64,000 nucleotides of DNA, taken from assembly GCA_030690945.1 (NCBI GenBank), contig JAUYFM010000032.1, positions 1 to 64,000 on the forward strand, read 5' to 3'. The notes under the pieces were generated by a model. That model made no database searches. It was not told where the DNA came from and saw only the letters and a program-made list of their open reading frames with translations. How positions within the stretch are numbered: the first letter of the stretch is position 1; each line of letters starts with the position of its first letter. The DNA comes from Smithellaceae bacterium (GTDB lineage Bacteria; Desulfobacterota; Syntrophia; Syntrophales; Smithellaceae). Made by a program: the position numbers and the translations under genes. Positions 44,328-53,426 of the stretch are shown here, in pieces.

Positions 44328-46038
44328 GCTTGCTCCTTCCCGTATCAGCCGCAACAAGCGCCTTGCTTGCGGCGCTGAGCATCTCGCGGGCATGGTCTCG
44401 CGCCGTTTCGGTCACATCCACGCCACCCAGCATCCGGCTGATCTCTTCTATCTTTTGTTGCCGATCAAGTTGTTCCACCATCGTCTTGGTCCGGCCTTCG
44501 GCCACTTTTTTGGCCACGCGTAGATGATGACCGCCGAAACTGGCAATTTGCGGCAGATGCGTAATACAGATGACCTGGTGATGGACCGATACTTCCTTTA
44601 ACTTTCGCCCGACGATTTCCGCCGTGGCGCCGCCAATGCCGCTGTCCACTTCATCAAACACCACTGTGGCCACCGATCCGGTCTGCGATAAAACATTTTT
44701 CAGCGCCAGAACAATCCGGGATAATTCGCCGCCGGAAGCGATTTTATTTAAGGGCTTCGGCTCTTCTCCAGCGTTCGATGCCAGATAGAATTCCAGGTCA
44801 TCGCCGCCTTTCGGGCCGTACTCTTTATCTGTTTCGGAACAACGCCTCAGGAACTCAACGAAGAAGTAAGCGTGCGGCATGTTTAAATCATGCATTGCCG
44901 CATCGACCGCTTCTTTCAACAAGACGGCTGCCTGTTGTCTCAGCGCCGAGAGCGCCAGCGCTTTTTCATGCAGATCGTCCGCGATTACGATTTTTTCTTT
45001 TGTCAGCTTATCCAGCTCTTCTTCCACGCTTTCGACGCGCTGTAACTCTTCCTCCATCTCCTGTTTTCTAACCAGCACTGCGTCAAGGGATGCGCCGTAT
45101 TTCCGTTTGAGCCGGCTGATTGCATCCAGACGCTCGTCAATCGTCGCGAGCTTTTCCGGATCAAAAACCAGTGTTTTGCCGTAATCGCGCAACGTGCGCG
45201 CCGCTTCCTGCAAAACGATGAAACTGCCCTCCACATCGGCTTGCGACAGATTCAAGCCCGGATCAATCTTCTGTATTTCCTTAATCTGCGTAAGAACCTC
45301 TTTGAGCTGGTCGCTTACGCAACGGTTCTCGGCGTAAAGCAACGCGTAGGCCCGGTTGGCATAATCCGCAAGCTTTTGGGCGTTAACTATTAGTTTCTTT
45401 TCATCGGCCAGCGCCGCGTCTTCTCCCGCGCGGGGATTGAGGTCTGCTATTTCTTTGAGATGAAACTGTATCAGGTCTATTTTTTCCGCGCGATGACGGC
45501 GCATATTTTCCAGTTTTTCTATCCGGTTCAGCATTTGCTGATACCGGGAATAGACGTTTTCATACGTCTTGCGCGCCGTGAGGCAGCCGCCAAATTCATC
45601 GAGAATATCGATGTGGTTTTCGGCGCATAGAATAAGCTGATGTTCATGCTGTCCGCATACATTGATAAGAGATTCACTGATCGTAGCCAGATTCGCCAGT
45701 GTGGCCATCTGCCCGTTGATTTGCGCCCTGTTTTTACCGGTGCGCGAAATCACCCGGCGGATGACCAGTTCCTCGTTGGCTGCAAATCCCATTCCGGCCA
45801 GTTTTTCCTGAAGCAGGCTATCGTTCCTGATGTTAAAGAGCGCTTCCACTGTGGCGGTATCCGTCTGCGTCCGAATCATTTCCGCCGTGGCTCGATCACC
45901 CAGAAGCAGGCTGACCGCGCCGATTAGAATGGACTTTCCGGCGCCGGTTTCTCCCGAAATGATATTCAAGCCTTCATCAAATGAAACATGAAGCTCGTCA
46001 ATGATGGCAAAATTGGTAATGCTCAGTTCATGAAGCAT
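44302..46038 (-). CDS. recN: DNA repair protein RecN
   Basis: A 578-residue SMC-like ATPase for double-strand break repair. Walker A is SGETGAGKSILIGAVSLLLG near the N-terminus, two coiled-coil arms span about 150-360, and the C-terminal head has IASGGELSRIVLALKN (signature) and VVFDEVDSGIGGATAE (Walker B), then ITHLPQIASFGGHH. Length is normal. It begins 11 bases inside the end of nadK; nadK-recN is a common bacterial pair. Confidence 0.96.
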   Translation of the reverse strand: MLHELSITNFAIIDELHVSFDEGLNIISGETGAGKSILIGAVSLLLGDRATAEMIRTQTDTATVEALFNIRNDSLLQEKLAGMGFAANEELVIRRVISRTGKNRAQINGQMATLANLATISESLINVCGQHEHQLILCAENHIDILDEFGGCLTARKTYENVYSRYQQMLNRIEKLENMRRHRAEKIDLIQFHLKEIADLNPRAGEDAALADEKKLIVNAQKLADYANRAYALLYAENRCVSDQLKEVLTQIKEIQKIDPGLNLSQADVEGSFIVLQEAARTLRDYGKTLVFDPEKLATIDERLDAISRLKRKYGASLDAVLVRKQEMEEELQRVESVEEELDKLTKEKIVIADDLHEKALALSALRQQAAVLLKEAVDAAMHDLNMPHAYFFVEFLRRCSETDKEYGPKGGDDLEFYLASNAGEEPKPLNKIASGGELSRIVLALKNVLSQTGSVATVVFDEVDSGIGGATAEIVGRKLKEVSVHHQVICITHLPQIASFGGHHLRVAKKVAEGRTKTMVEQLDRQQKIEEISRMLGGVDVTETARDHAREMLSAASKALVAADTGRSKHAKKSAHR

Positions 46039-46921
46039 TTTTTCTTTTTCCAGTCCCTGTTGGTAAACTGCCCCAACCCAGTTTGGAACGCAATATCTCT
46101 CCGTAGCTTCGGTGCGGTGAAAGAACCAGTCTTGTATAATGTTTTGATTTTCGTATCGTCATGACATCGCCGGAACTGATCCGGTAGGATTCCTGGCCGT
46201 CCAGGGTAACCGTCGCGCCGCTTTCCTTCGACCACAACGTGATTTGCAAGTCGGAATTTTCGGGGAAAATAATCGGCCGGTTCGTCAGCGTGTGTGGACA
46301 GATCGGATTGATAATGATCAAATCTTTGCCCGGGAAAACAATCGGGCCGCCGGCTGAAAGCGAATATGCCGTCGATCCTGTGGGCGTGGAAATAATGAGA
46401 CCGTCGGATTTATAGGTGGTCAGATATTGATTATTAATGACCGTTTCCAGCTCCACAATGCGGGAGAGATTGCCACGGTTGATGACCACGTCGTTCAATA
46501 CAATGCCCGAACCGATGATTTTTTTGCCCCGGCGGATTTTCACATCCAGCATCATCCTTTTTTCCGTCAGAAAATCGCCTTTTAGAATCAGGTCAAGGGC
46601 CACATAGGTTTCGTTTAAATTGACTTCCGTGAGATAGCCAAACGTCCCCATATTGATGCCGACAATGGGCACCGGGTGCTGGGCGACATAGCGGGCGGTG
46701 CGCAGCATCGTGCCGTCTCCGCCGAGGACGGCAATCAAATCCACTTTGGACGCCAGGTCTTCGAGTTTAAATCCTCCGCTGCCGCCGATGGCGGCGGCGA
46801 TGTTCGCCTCCAGCGAAACTTTAATGCCCCTGTCTTCCAGCCATTTTTTTAACGCACCGGCAAATCCGGCAATATTTTCTTTTTCAATGTTGGCAATAAT
46901 GCCGACTTTCTTAATTTTCAT
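46028..46921 (-). CDS. nadK: NAD kinase
   Basis: A 297-residue enzyme that phosphorylates NAD to NADP. It has VDLIAVLGGDGTMLRTARY with the G-G-D-G motif, VPIVGINMGTFGYLTE, LNDVVINRGN, and the SDGLIISTPTGSTAYSLSAGGP region. Start ATG 46921 fits the conserved N-terminus (KKVGIIANIEKENIAGF) and has a GGAG upstream. It heads the run nadK-recN-GNAT-mltA-trmN6 and is divergent from rdgC. Confidence 0.96.
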   Translation of the reverse strand: MKIKKVGIIANIEKENIAGFAGALKKWLEDRGIKVSLEANIAAAIGGSGGFKLEDLASKVDLIAVLGGDGTMLRTARYVAQHPVPIVGINMGTFGYLTEVNLNETYVALDLILKGDFLTEKRMMLDVKIRRGKKIIGSGIVLNDVVINRGNLSRIVELETVINNQYLTTYKSDGLIISTPTGSTAYSLSAGGPIVFPGKDLIIINPICPHTLTNRPIIFPENSDLQITLWSKESGATVTLDGQESYRISSGDVMTIRKSKHYTRLVLSPHRSYGEILRSKLGWGSLPTGTGKRKNAS

Positions 46922-47097
46922 GATGATTAGCTCCAAAAGGACGTCGTTTCGTAACATAAAAAAAAGACGCTGTCTATGGATAAATATTTTCCGGACACCA
47001 TTGAAAACTCTATGATTTATAAAGGCATTTTAAGAACATAAATCCTTGACAGGATCGCTTCCGATAAGATACGGTGCGCGCCTGTGAGGTGATTAAT

Positions 47098-48174
47098 ATG
47101 GGTTTGATCAAGGGCAATTTCTCTTTTATGCAGTTTTCAGTGGAAGGCCAGTTGCCGCAGGCTTTTACCACTTTTATCAACAACCGGATCAAAGGCAACT
47201 CGTTTCGGGAGGCGCGCAATTCCACGGAAGAAAAGCGCATGGGCTGGGTATCACTTACGGATATACTGGATGCCGACTTTGAAAAGGCCAACTATGCGCT
47301 GGGCGATTATCTGATTTTTTCTTTGCGGATCGACCGCAAATTGATTTCCCCCAAACTGATGAAAATTCGTTTCATGGAAGAGCAGAGAAGATTTCTGGCT
47401 GAACACGGACAAACCCGTATCGGCAAGGCCATGAATGAAGGACTCAAAGACAAGGTCAAGCTAGAGCTTATGACCAAAAGCGATCCCGTACCTTCTTTTT
47501 ATGACGTCTTATGGGCGGTGGGACAAAACAGAGTTTATTTTTCATCTCTATCCGACAAAGTCGCGGATGATTTTGTAGATTTATTCAAAAAGACTTTTTC
47601 GCTGGGTCTGAAACGCATCCTGCCGCAGGAGCATCCGCTGGCGCTGAAAAACAAAACCGAAGGCGATGTCGCCGCTGAGGACATTTCATTGATCGGACGC
47701 GAGTTCCTTACCTGGCTGTGGTTTAAATCCGAAGAACGAAACGGCCGCATTGCGCTCACCAAAACGGAAGAAGTCGAATTACATCTGCTCAAACGGATCG
47801 CACTGGAAGCGGGAGAAGGAGAATATTCGCAGGGCGTGGTCTGTTCCGGACTGCACGCCGAGCTTAAAGAAGGCAAGGAAGCCATTCGGCAGGGGAAAAA
47901 AGTAAAAGAGACGGGCATGAAACTTCACCGCGATCAAAACGAATGGGAGTTTAATTTTAAAGCCGACACATTCTACTTTCAATCTCTGAAAATGCCGGTG
48001 GTGGACTGGCAGGAAACCCCGGAAGACCCGTCCGCAAGCCTTTTGGAACGCATTTATCTGATAGAAAACGCCGTCAAGACTATCGATGACCTCTTCAAAT
48101 CTTTCCTGGCGATTCGTTTTTCCACGGACTGGGCGGAAAAGGAAAAGCCGGCGCTTATGAAGTGGTTGAAGTAG
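47098..48174 (+). CDS. rdgC: RdgC-family recombination-associated protein
   Basis: A 358-residue protein from ATG 47098 (GAGGTGATT upstream). It opens with KGNFSFMQFSVEGQLPQAF and has the family MGWVSLTDILDADFEKANYA-type segment, R-I-D-R-K-L-I-S, and a long charged middle. RdgC of gammaproteobacteria forms a DNA-encircling ring that limits RecA; the delta-type members are more distant, so the role is inferred. It is transcribed away from nadK-recN, which keeps repair genes together. Confidence 0.82.
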   Translation: MGLIKGNFSFMQFSVEGQLPQAFTTFINNRIKGNSFREARNSTEEKRMGWVSLTDILDADFEKANYALGDYLIFSLRIDRKLISPKLMKIRFMEEQRRFLAEHGQTRIGKAMNEGLKDKVKLELMTKSDPVPSFYDVLWAVGQNRVYFSSLSDKVADDFVDLFKKTFSLGLKRILPQEHPLALKNKTEGDVAAEDISLIGREFLTWLWFKSEERNGRIALTKTEEVELHLLKRIALEAGEGEYSQGVVCSGLHAELKEGKEAIRQGKKVKETGMKLHRDQNEWEFNFKADTFYFQSLKMPVVDWQETPEDPSASLLERIYLIENAVKTIDDLFKSFLAIRFSTDWAEKEKPALMKWLK

Positions 48175-48340
48175 GCTGACCCCCTGTAAGGGGGCGCAAG
48201 GCTGAACCGACTGAAGGCTGAATATCAAAGACTGATGGTCTTGTAAAAAGTCCATCAACCTGTCATTCCCGCCTAATTCCAAGTTGTATTCAAGGTAGAG
48301 ACATTGAATACAATGGCTCTACATGGTGGATCGCCATTGA

Positions 48341-48452
48341 TACCAAGTTGCATTCAAATGTTAACAGTAGTTCGGGTCTTTAGACCCGTTGAACACGCGA
48401 ACCTAAAGGTTCGGACTACGTTGGTTCGTTATCCTTTGAATGCGACTTGGTA
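48341..48452. repeat. 112-bp MITE-like palindromic element
   Basis: Terminal inverted repeats of 18 bases (TACCAAGTTGCATTCAAA and, on the other strand, the same with one change) enclose an internal palindrome (TTCGGGTCTTTAGACCCG, then the GAACCTAAAGGTTC hairpin). A partial copy of the left end (CCAAGTTGTATTCAA) lies near 48280-48295. The gap 48175-48497 otherwise holds a CCCCCTGTAAGGGGG hairpin at its start that may terminate rdgC. Confidence 0.75.
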
Positions 48453-48497
48453 TGACAAACCCTCGAGAATTTGTTACACGTAAACACGTGATAGATT

Positions 48498-48665
48498 TAT
48501 GCCTATGATGTTTCATCCGGCAGCAAACATGACGTTGCCAGAAACATTGTGGCCGATTTATGGAATTTCCGCACAGGCGTTCTCAGCATCCAGGTCTTGC
48601 AAGAACTGTATATCAACGGTCAGATCATCGAAGGGGTCATACTTAAAAATCATTTTGTAACCTGA
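48498..48665 (+). pseudogene. PIN-domain (VapC-like) relic with internal deletion
   Basis: The + frame reads YAYDVSSGSKHDVARNIVAD, then LWNFRTGVLSIQVLQELYIN, and then jumps to GQIIEGVILKNHFVT and a stop. The first part matches the N-terminal third of a PIN nuclease (after the missing first Asp strand) and the last 15 residues match the very C-terminus, so about 70 codons in the middle are gone in frame. The start is also lost: a TAG precedes the Tyr codon. No antitoxin partner is seen. Confidence 0.6.
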
Positions 48666-48706
48666 AGAACAGACGTTACCTGCATGTAATCTTAGAGGAT
48701 TTGCGC

Positions 48707-49357
48707 TTAACGTTTCAGATGCGGCTGGAGCGTATTTTCCAGTAGCTGCCTTTGCTCCTCAAAATCTTGATTGTCTTTGTTTGGCGGTAATTTCATCAGT
48801 GGACAGAAAGTTACGGTAACGCAGGCAAACGGTTTGGGTACCATATATTTATCCCAGCTCCTCGCATACCAGGCACGATTGGCGGTTACGTAGACAGGCG
48901 CGATGGCGGCATCCGCGCCGGAAGCGATCGCGATGACGCCTGCTTTGACAATACCGGCCGGACCGCGCGGACCGTCCAGTAAATGCCCCGCTATACAGCC
49001 CTGCTGCAACCGGGAAATCATTTTTTTCAAGGCTGGCCCCCCGTTGCGCGACGATGAACCTCTGACCGGAAAAACATGCGCCGCCTCGGCTACGCGCGAC
49101 ACGATATCCCCATCCGTGCTTTTGGAAATCATGACACAGGTGGGGTATTTCCGATAGCGGAGAAACAGCCTCAGGCCAATAAAAAACTGCTGATGCCAAC
49201 AACCAATCAGAACTCTGCCCCCCTGCTCCAGATGATTGATCCACTCGACATCATTAATCACTTTTAGACGAAACGTCATTGAATAGATCAGGGCCAGATA
49301 ATAAATCATGCTTCCACCCAATCTAACGGTTGCAATCCTGCGCAGCTTCTTGAACAT
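48707..49357 (-). CDS. DUF374 lysophospholipid acyltransferase-like protein
   Basis: A 216-residue protein from ATG 49357. It has one N-terminal hydrophobic segment, then GRVLIGCWHQQFF (the His of the usual HxxxxD-like region), STDGDIVSRVAEA and the conserved LDGPRGPAGIVKAGVIAIA. These are the DUF374 / LPLAT marks of small acyltransferases near lipid A or phospholipid biosynthesis genes. The exact acceptor is unknown. It is minus strand and alone between repeat-rich gaps. Confidence 0.8.
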   Translation of the reverse strand: MFKKLRRIATVRLGGSMIYYLALIYSMTFRLKVINDVEWINHLEQGGRVLIGCWHQQFFIGLRLFLRYRKYPTCVMISKSTDGDIVSRVAEAAHVFPVRGSSSRNGGPALKKMISRLQQGCIAGHLLDGPRGPAGIVKAGVIAIASGADAAIAPVYVTANRAWYARSWDKYMVPKPFACVTVTFCPLMKLPPNKDNQDFEEQRQLLENTLQPHLKR

Positions 49358-49374
49358 GTCAAACTCCCTCATTA

Positions 49375-49525
49375 GGGACTGTGTCACAATTCATTTTCAT
49401 GTCATAACCTTTCAGGTCACGCGTTTCGAAGCAAAGCGAGAAATCTTGTTTTTAATAAATTCAAGGTATTAAGATTCCTCACATACGTTCGGAATGACAA
49501 TTGTTATAATTACGACACAGTCTCC
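49375..49525. repeat. Nested palindromic repeat upstream of the APH-AAA gene
   Basis: Outer ends GGGACTGTGTCACAATT (49375-49391) and, on the other strand, GGAGACTGTGTCGTAATT (49508-49525) enclose inner sequence with CGAGAAATCTT, AAGATTCCTC and GGAATGAC. The same outer-plus-inner architecture recurs at 63468-63625. No gene is seen in 49388-49671. Confidence 0.65.
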
Positions 49526-49671
49526 TAGCGGAGACAAAATAATCACGGATGACGTTTCCATGCAAGGACAAATTAACATTTGACCTTGATTATCGGCCGG
49601 CGATTGTTTAAAGAATCTGTCAGTTACTGATCGGACGCATCACAAAAAGACAAACACGCGAGGCATGATTC

Positions 49672-51258
49672 ATGAGCCACAACCACATCATTGAAAGCAT
49701 GAGCCAGACTGATTTTTACCCACACTGTCCTGAAAAGGTTGAACTGGTGCAAACGCATATTTCCTACGTCTTCATTGCCGGCGATTTCGTGTATAAAGTA
49801 AAAAAACCGGTAAATTTCGGTTTTCTTGATTTTACCACACTCGAAAAAAGAGAATTCTACTGTGAAGAAGAACTGCGCTTGAATAAACGCCTTGCCCCCA
49901 GTATCTATCTTGATGTTGTGCCGATTGTGCAGGATGATCTGGGGCGCCTGTCGCCCGGCGGCGATGGAAAAACCGTCGAATACGCCGTCCGCATGAAGAA
50001 GCTGCCCCTGGACAAGATGCTCAAAATCTTACTTGCTAAGGGTCAGGCTGATGCAAAAATCATGGATGCCGTGGCCGGAAAAATCGCCCGGTTTCACGCG
50101 GCCGCGCAGACCGGCGGCGCCATTGACGAGATGGGGTCCACCAAGACCATCCGCCGCAATCACGAAGAAAATTTTACGGAAATTGAAAAGTATATCGATG
50201 TCACCATCCCTGCCTACCAATACCAGTTCATCAAAGAATATGTGGAAAGATTCCTGGCCGTCAACAAACATCTTCTGGAAAAAAGAGTCGCGGAACATAA
50301 AATCCGGGAATGCCACGGCGACCTGCACCTGGAACATATCTGCATTGCCGATGAAATTATTATTTTTGACTGCATTGAGTTCAATGAGCGATTCCGGTTC
50401 AGCGATGTGGCGGCCGAGGTGGCTTTCCTGACGATGGACCTTGATTATAACGGTTACTTCAGCCAGGCTGAAGACTTTGCGCTCTCGTATCTGAAATACT
50501 CCGGCGACACGGATATGCACGCTCTTTTAAATTTTTACCGCTGTTACTATGCTTACGTTCGCGGAAAAGTCATCAGTTTTCGCCTGGATCAAAAAGAAAT
50601 ACCAGCAGCCCTGCGTGCTGAAATAAAACAGACCGCCTTGAAATATTTTGATCTGGCTTATGCTTACGCAGCGCACCTGGAAAGACCGGTTTTGATTCTT
50701 ACCGCGGGACTGATCGGCTCCGGCAAAAGTTACCAGGCGCGGCACCTGGCGGGGCGACTCGGCGCAGACGTGATCCGCACGGATGTTCTGCGCAAAGAAC
50801 TGCTGCGGATCGCGCCTGCCGAAAAGCATCATGAATCGTTCGGGCAGGGCATTTACGCCAGTGATATTTCCCGGAAAACCTATGAAAAAGCCATCGATCT
50901 GGCCGCTGAAATAATTGAGCAGGGCAAGCCGGTTATTATCGACGCCTCTTTTAAAAACCGCTCTGATCGCAAAGGGGCCGTCGATCTGGCCCAACGGCTT
51001 CATGTGCCTTTTTATGTCATTGAATGCACCTGTCCCGATGACCTTGTTAAAATACGCCTGAAAAAAAGAATGCTGGATAATGACAATTCATCCGACGGCC
51101 GCTGGGAAATCCTGCAGGAGCAGAAAAAACAATACGAAGAAATAAGCGAAATTCCCGAAGGCTTCTACTTTAAAGTTGATACGTCGGGCAATCCGGAAAT
51201 TGCCCGACAGAATATTATTCGCACGATCAAAATGGCTGAATTACAGATTAGAAAATAA
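49672..51258 (+). CDS. APH-like kinase fused to AAA/P-loop kinase
   Basis: A 528-residue two-domain protein. Residues 1-330 resemble an aminoglycoside-phosphotransferase fold (VYKVKKPVNFGFLDFTTLEKR; catalytic ECHGDLHLEHICI; IIFDCIEFNERFRFSDVAAE with the Mg Asp). Residues 340-528 are a P-loop kinase (LTAGLIGSGKSYQARHLAGR, DVIRTDVLRKELL, PVIIDASFKNRSDR). Such fusions are common in proteobacteria but have no established substrate; they are not true drug-resistance genes. GAGGCATGATTC precedes the start. The convergent bamD ends five bases after it. Confidence 0.8.
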   Translation: MSHNHIIESMSQTDFYPHCPEKVELVQTHISYVFIAGDFVYKVKKPVNFGFLDFTTLEKREFYCEEELRLNKRLAPSIYLDVVPIVQDDLGRLSPGGDGKTVEYAVRMKKLPLDKMLKILLAKGQADAKIMDAVAGKIARFHAAAQTGGAIDEMGSTKTIRRNHEENFTEIEKYIDVTIPAYQYQFIKEYVERFLAVNKHLLEKRVAEHKIRECHGDLHLEHICIADEIIIFDCIEFNERFRFSDVAAEVAFLTMDLDYNGYFSQAEDFALSYLKYSGDTDMHALLNFYRCYYAYVRGKVISFRLDQKEIPAALRAEIKQTALKYFDLAYAYAAHLERPVLILTAGLIGSGKSYQARHLAGRLGADVIRTDVLRKELLRIAPAEKHHESFGQGIYASDISRKTYEKAIDLAAEIIEQGKPVIIDASFKNRSDRKGAVDLAQRLHVPFYVIECTCPDDLVKIRLKKRMLDNDNSSDGRWEILQEQKKQYEEISEIPEGFYFKVDTSGNPEIARQNIIRTIKMAELQIRK

Positions 51259-51263
51259 ATTGT

Positions 51264-52040
51264 TTACGGTTTGGAAGCTTCTTTGTCTTTTGTTTTTGCT
51301 TCAAGTTTTGCTTTAGCTTTTTCTTCTTTTAGTTTTTTTGATTTTGCTTCTTCGGCAAGCCGTGCCTTCGTTTCCACAATGTATGCTTCTACCTTCAAAT
51401 CCAGGCCCACGCCGGCATAATCGCGTGCGATGGCTTCAAAACGTTTCAGGGCGGCGTCATACTTTTTCTGTTTGAAATAAAAATTACCCACATAAAACTC
51501 ATGCTCAGCAAATTTTGACTTGCATTCCCGAATCATTTTTTCGGCCAGGATGGAAAATTTGCTTTGCGGAAAACGGGCAACCAGTTTTTCAAACTCTCTT
51601 CTGGCTTTTATGGTTTCCGTCTGGTCACGGTCAATCGCTCCAATTTGCACGTAGTGGCACATCCCCATTTGATAAAACGCATAGGGGACATTTTCATTCG
51701 TCGGATAAAACGCTGTAAAATCACGATAGGCTATTTCCGCCTCCACGTATTCCTTATCACTGTAAAAAGAATCCGCGATGCCCAGCTCGGCTAAGATGGC
51801 CAGTTCGTGAAGTGGATATTCTTCCTTGAGGCGAACATAGAATCCCCTCGCTTTTTTATAGCTGCCGTTCTGATATTCAGTAGTGCCACGCGAGTAAAGA
51901 GCTTCCGGCGTTGACCGGACCGGTTCGTTCTTACGAAAAAAATCAAAAATATTGCCTTTCAACAGGCTCGATTTGTCAAATGAGCAACCGCTGCAAAGCA
52001 ACATAAAGACGATGATCATACTGATGTTTTTTAATTTCAC
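51264..52040 (-). CDS. bamD: Outer-membrane assembly lipoprotein BamD
   Basis: A 258-residue lipoprotein with TPR repeats. The signal peptide ends in lipobox L-L-C-S-G-C (Cys near 19). Tandem TPR helices follow (ALYSRGTTEYQNGSYKKARG; LAILAELGIADSFYSDKEY; FAEHEFYVGNFYFKQKKYDA). The tail is almost all Lys/Glu/Ala. BamD is part of the complex that inserts outer-membrane beta-barrel proteins and supports a diderm cell plan. The start is a GTG at 52040 after AGGAATTCTT. The thioredoxin gene lies 63 bases upstream on the same strand. Confidence 0.88.
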   Translation of the reverse strand: MKLKNISMIIVFMLLCSGCSFDKSSLLKGNIFDFFRKNEPVRSTPEALYSRGTTEYQNGSYKKARGFYVRLKEEYPLHELAILAELGIADSFYSDKEYVEAEIAYRDFTAFYPTNENVPYAFYQMGMCHYVQIGAIDRDQTETIKARREFEKLVARFPQSKFSILAEKMIRECKSKFAEHEFYVGNFYFKQKKYDAALKRFEAIARDYAGVGLDLKVEAYIVETKARLAEEAKSKKLKEEKAKAKLEAKTKDKEASKP

Positions 52041-52103
52041 AAGAATTCCTAATCAGAATTTACTAAAAACACGTTATTCCTGTTGTATTCGTCAGAACGG
52101 ATA

Positions 52104-52433
52104 TCACAGGCTTTTATTAATAAACGCTTCGAGTTTATCTTTCGGCGCAAGACCAATGAGGGTGTCCGATACTTTTCCATCTTTAAATATAATCAAGGTC
52201 GGAATACTGCGAACACCATACGCAACCGCCGACTTCTGAGAGTCGTCAACATTCAGTTTCATGACTTTAATTTTGTCTTGATACTGAACGGCGATCTCTT
52301 CCACAAGCGGTCCGATGGCCTTGCAAGGCCCGCACCAGGGCGCCCAGAAATCAATGAGTACCGGTTTGTCGCTTTTCAGGACTTCTCCCTCAAAATTGCC
52401 GTCGGTGGCCACACCAAGAAATTGGCTACTCAT
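52104..52433 (-). CDS. trxA: Thioredoxin (second copy)
   Basis: A 109-residue thioredoxin with active site FWAPWCGPCKAIGP and cis-Pro segment RSIPTLIIFKDGKV. It differs from the copy at 30301-30636 (about half the residues are shared by eye), so it is not a recent duplicate. AAAGGAGGGCGTGTTTC precedes the start. No selenoprotein-like gene follows this copy; bamD is next. Confidence 0.95.
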   Translation of the reverse strand: MSSQFLGVATDGNFEGEVLKSDKPVLIDFWAPWCGPCKAIGPLVEEIAVQYQDKIKVMKLNVDDSQKSAVAYGVRSIPTLIIFKDGKVSDTLIGLAPKDKLEAFINKSL

Positions 52434-52511
52434 GAAACACGCCCTCCTTTTTTATTTGCCGACTATATGTCACAGCGCAGTAAAAAAAGTCAAATGCTAT
52501 TTAACCTATTC

Positions 52512-52639
52512 TATTCCAGTTCTAAATCGAAGATGATATCGCGGCGGCAAGGAGGAGGCAACGAGACGTATCTTTACATACGTTGAGGAAGCCGACGACG
52601 CTGCCAACAAAGATAGCGCTTTGATTTAGGGCTGGAATA
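52512..52639. repeat. 128-bp palindromic element between the thioredoxin and phosphorylase genes
   Basis: The ends are inverted repeats TATTCCAGTTCTAAATC and, on the other strand, TATTCCAGCCCTAAATC. Inside are a second arm pair around the GGCGGCAAGG / GACGACGCTGCC region and a central ACGTAT-CTTTAC-ATACGT hairpin, so almost the whole element can fold on itself. It is not coding. MITE or structured RNA are both possible. Confidence 0.65.
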
Positions 52640-52700
52640 CCCTTTCTTTTTTGACTGTACCCTCTTTATCTGCTATAAATCAAAGCATAAGGAGGTTGAT

Positions 52701-53411
52701 ATGGGACGAGTCGGTGTATTAGCGGGCACGATTATGATGGAAAGAAGCCATCTGATTCAAAAAGGCAGCAAGCAACGGATCAAAAATCAACATGGTGAAG
52801 CGCTGGCCGTTTTGACGGATAAGATGGTCTTTATTGTCCGGCACGGCGATGACCCCGCCGAATATATTCTACCGCACAAGATCAACCATCACGCCAATCT
52901 TCAGGCGCTGAAAGATCTCGGCGTTACCGACGTGGTCGGCATCAACTCAACCGGATCATTGAAGATAAGTTTGCGTCCGGGCATAATCGTTATTCCCGAT
53001 GATTTTATCACCCTCACGGCGACGCCCACCATTCATCAGAATAAAGCCGTCCACATCACGCCTTCCTTAGATGAATCCGTGCGCCAAAAACTGATCGCGG
53101 CGGCGCGGAATTGTGATCTGGAGGTTGTGGAAACCGGAACCTACTGGCAGGTTACAGGCCCCCGCCTGGAAACCCGGGCGGAAATCCGGATGATGGCGAA
53201 TTTTGCCGACATTGTCGGTATGACGATGGCCAATGAAGCGGTGATTGCCCTGGAAATGGGTTTGTCTTACGCCTCGGCCTGTTCCGTTGATAATTTCGGC
53301 AACGGGCTTATGGAAAAGCCGCTCAGCCTGGAGGAAATCATAACAGGAACTCGCAAAAACGCGGACATGATGATGAAGCTACTGGAAAACTATGTTGGTT
53401 CAAATCTCTGA
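52701..53411 (+). CDS. MTAP/PNP-family nucleoside phosphorylase
   Basis: A 236-residue family-1 nucleoside phosphorylase (phosphorolysis of purine nucleosides or methylthioadenosine). Conserved parts are VGINSTGSLKISLRPGIIVIPDDFI, the YWQVTGPRLETRAEIRM segment and DIVGMTMANEAVIALEMGLSYA, where M-T/S-M-x-x-E binds the ribose. The usual N-terminal G-x-G-S phosphate loop is replaced by VGVLAGTIMM and the protein is about 20 residues shorter than typical, so the substrate is uncertain. AAGGAGG with a seven-base spacer gives a strong start. Confidence 0.82.
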   Translation: MGRVGVLAGTIMMERSHLIQKGSKQRIKNQHGEALAVLTDKMVFIVRHGDDPAEYILPHKINHHANLQALKDLGVTDVVGINSTGSLKISLRPGIIVIPDDFITLTATPTIHQNKAVHITPSLDESVRQKLIAAARNCDLEVVETGTYWQVTGPRLETRAEIRMMANFADIVGMTMANEAVIALEMGLSYASACSVDNFGNGLMEKPLSLEEIITGTRKNADMMMKLLENYVGSNL

Positions 53412-53426
53412 ACTTTAGGGTGAGCC

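Noticed and set aside
49672-51258. Aminoglycoside resistance gene
   Set aside because: Only the fold resembles APH. The fused P-loop kinase and the wide occurrence of this fusion argue for a housekeeping, unknown substrate.
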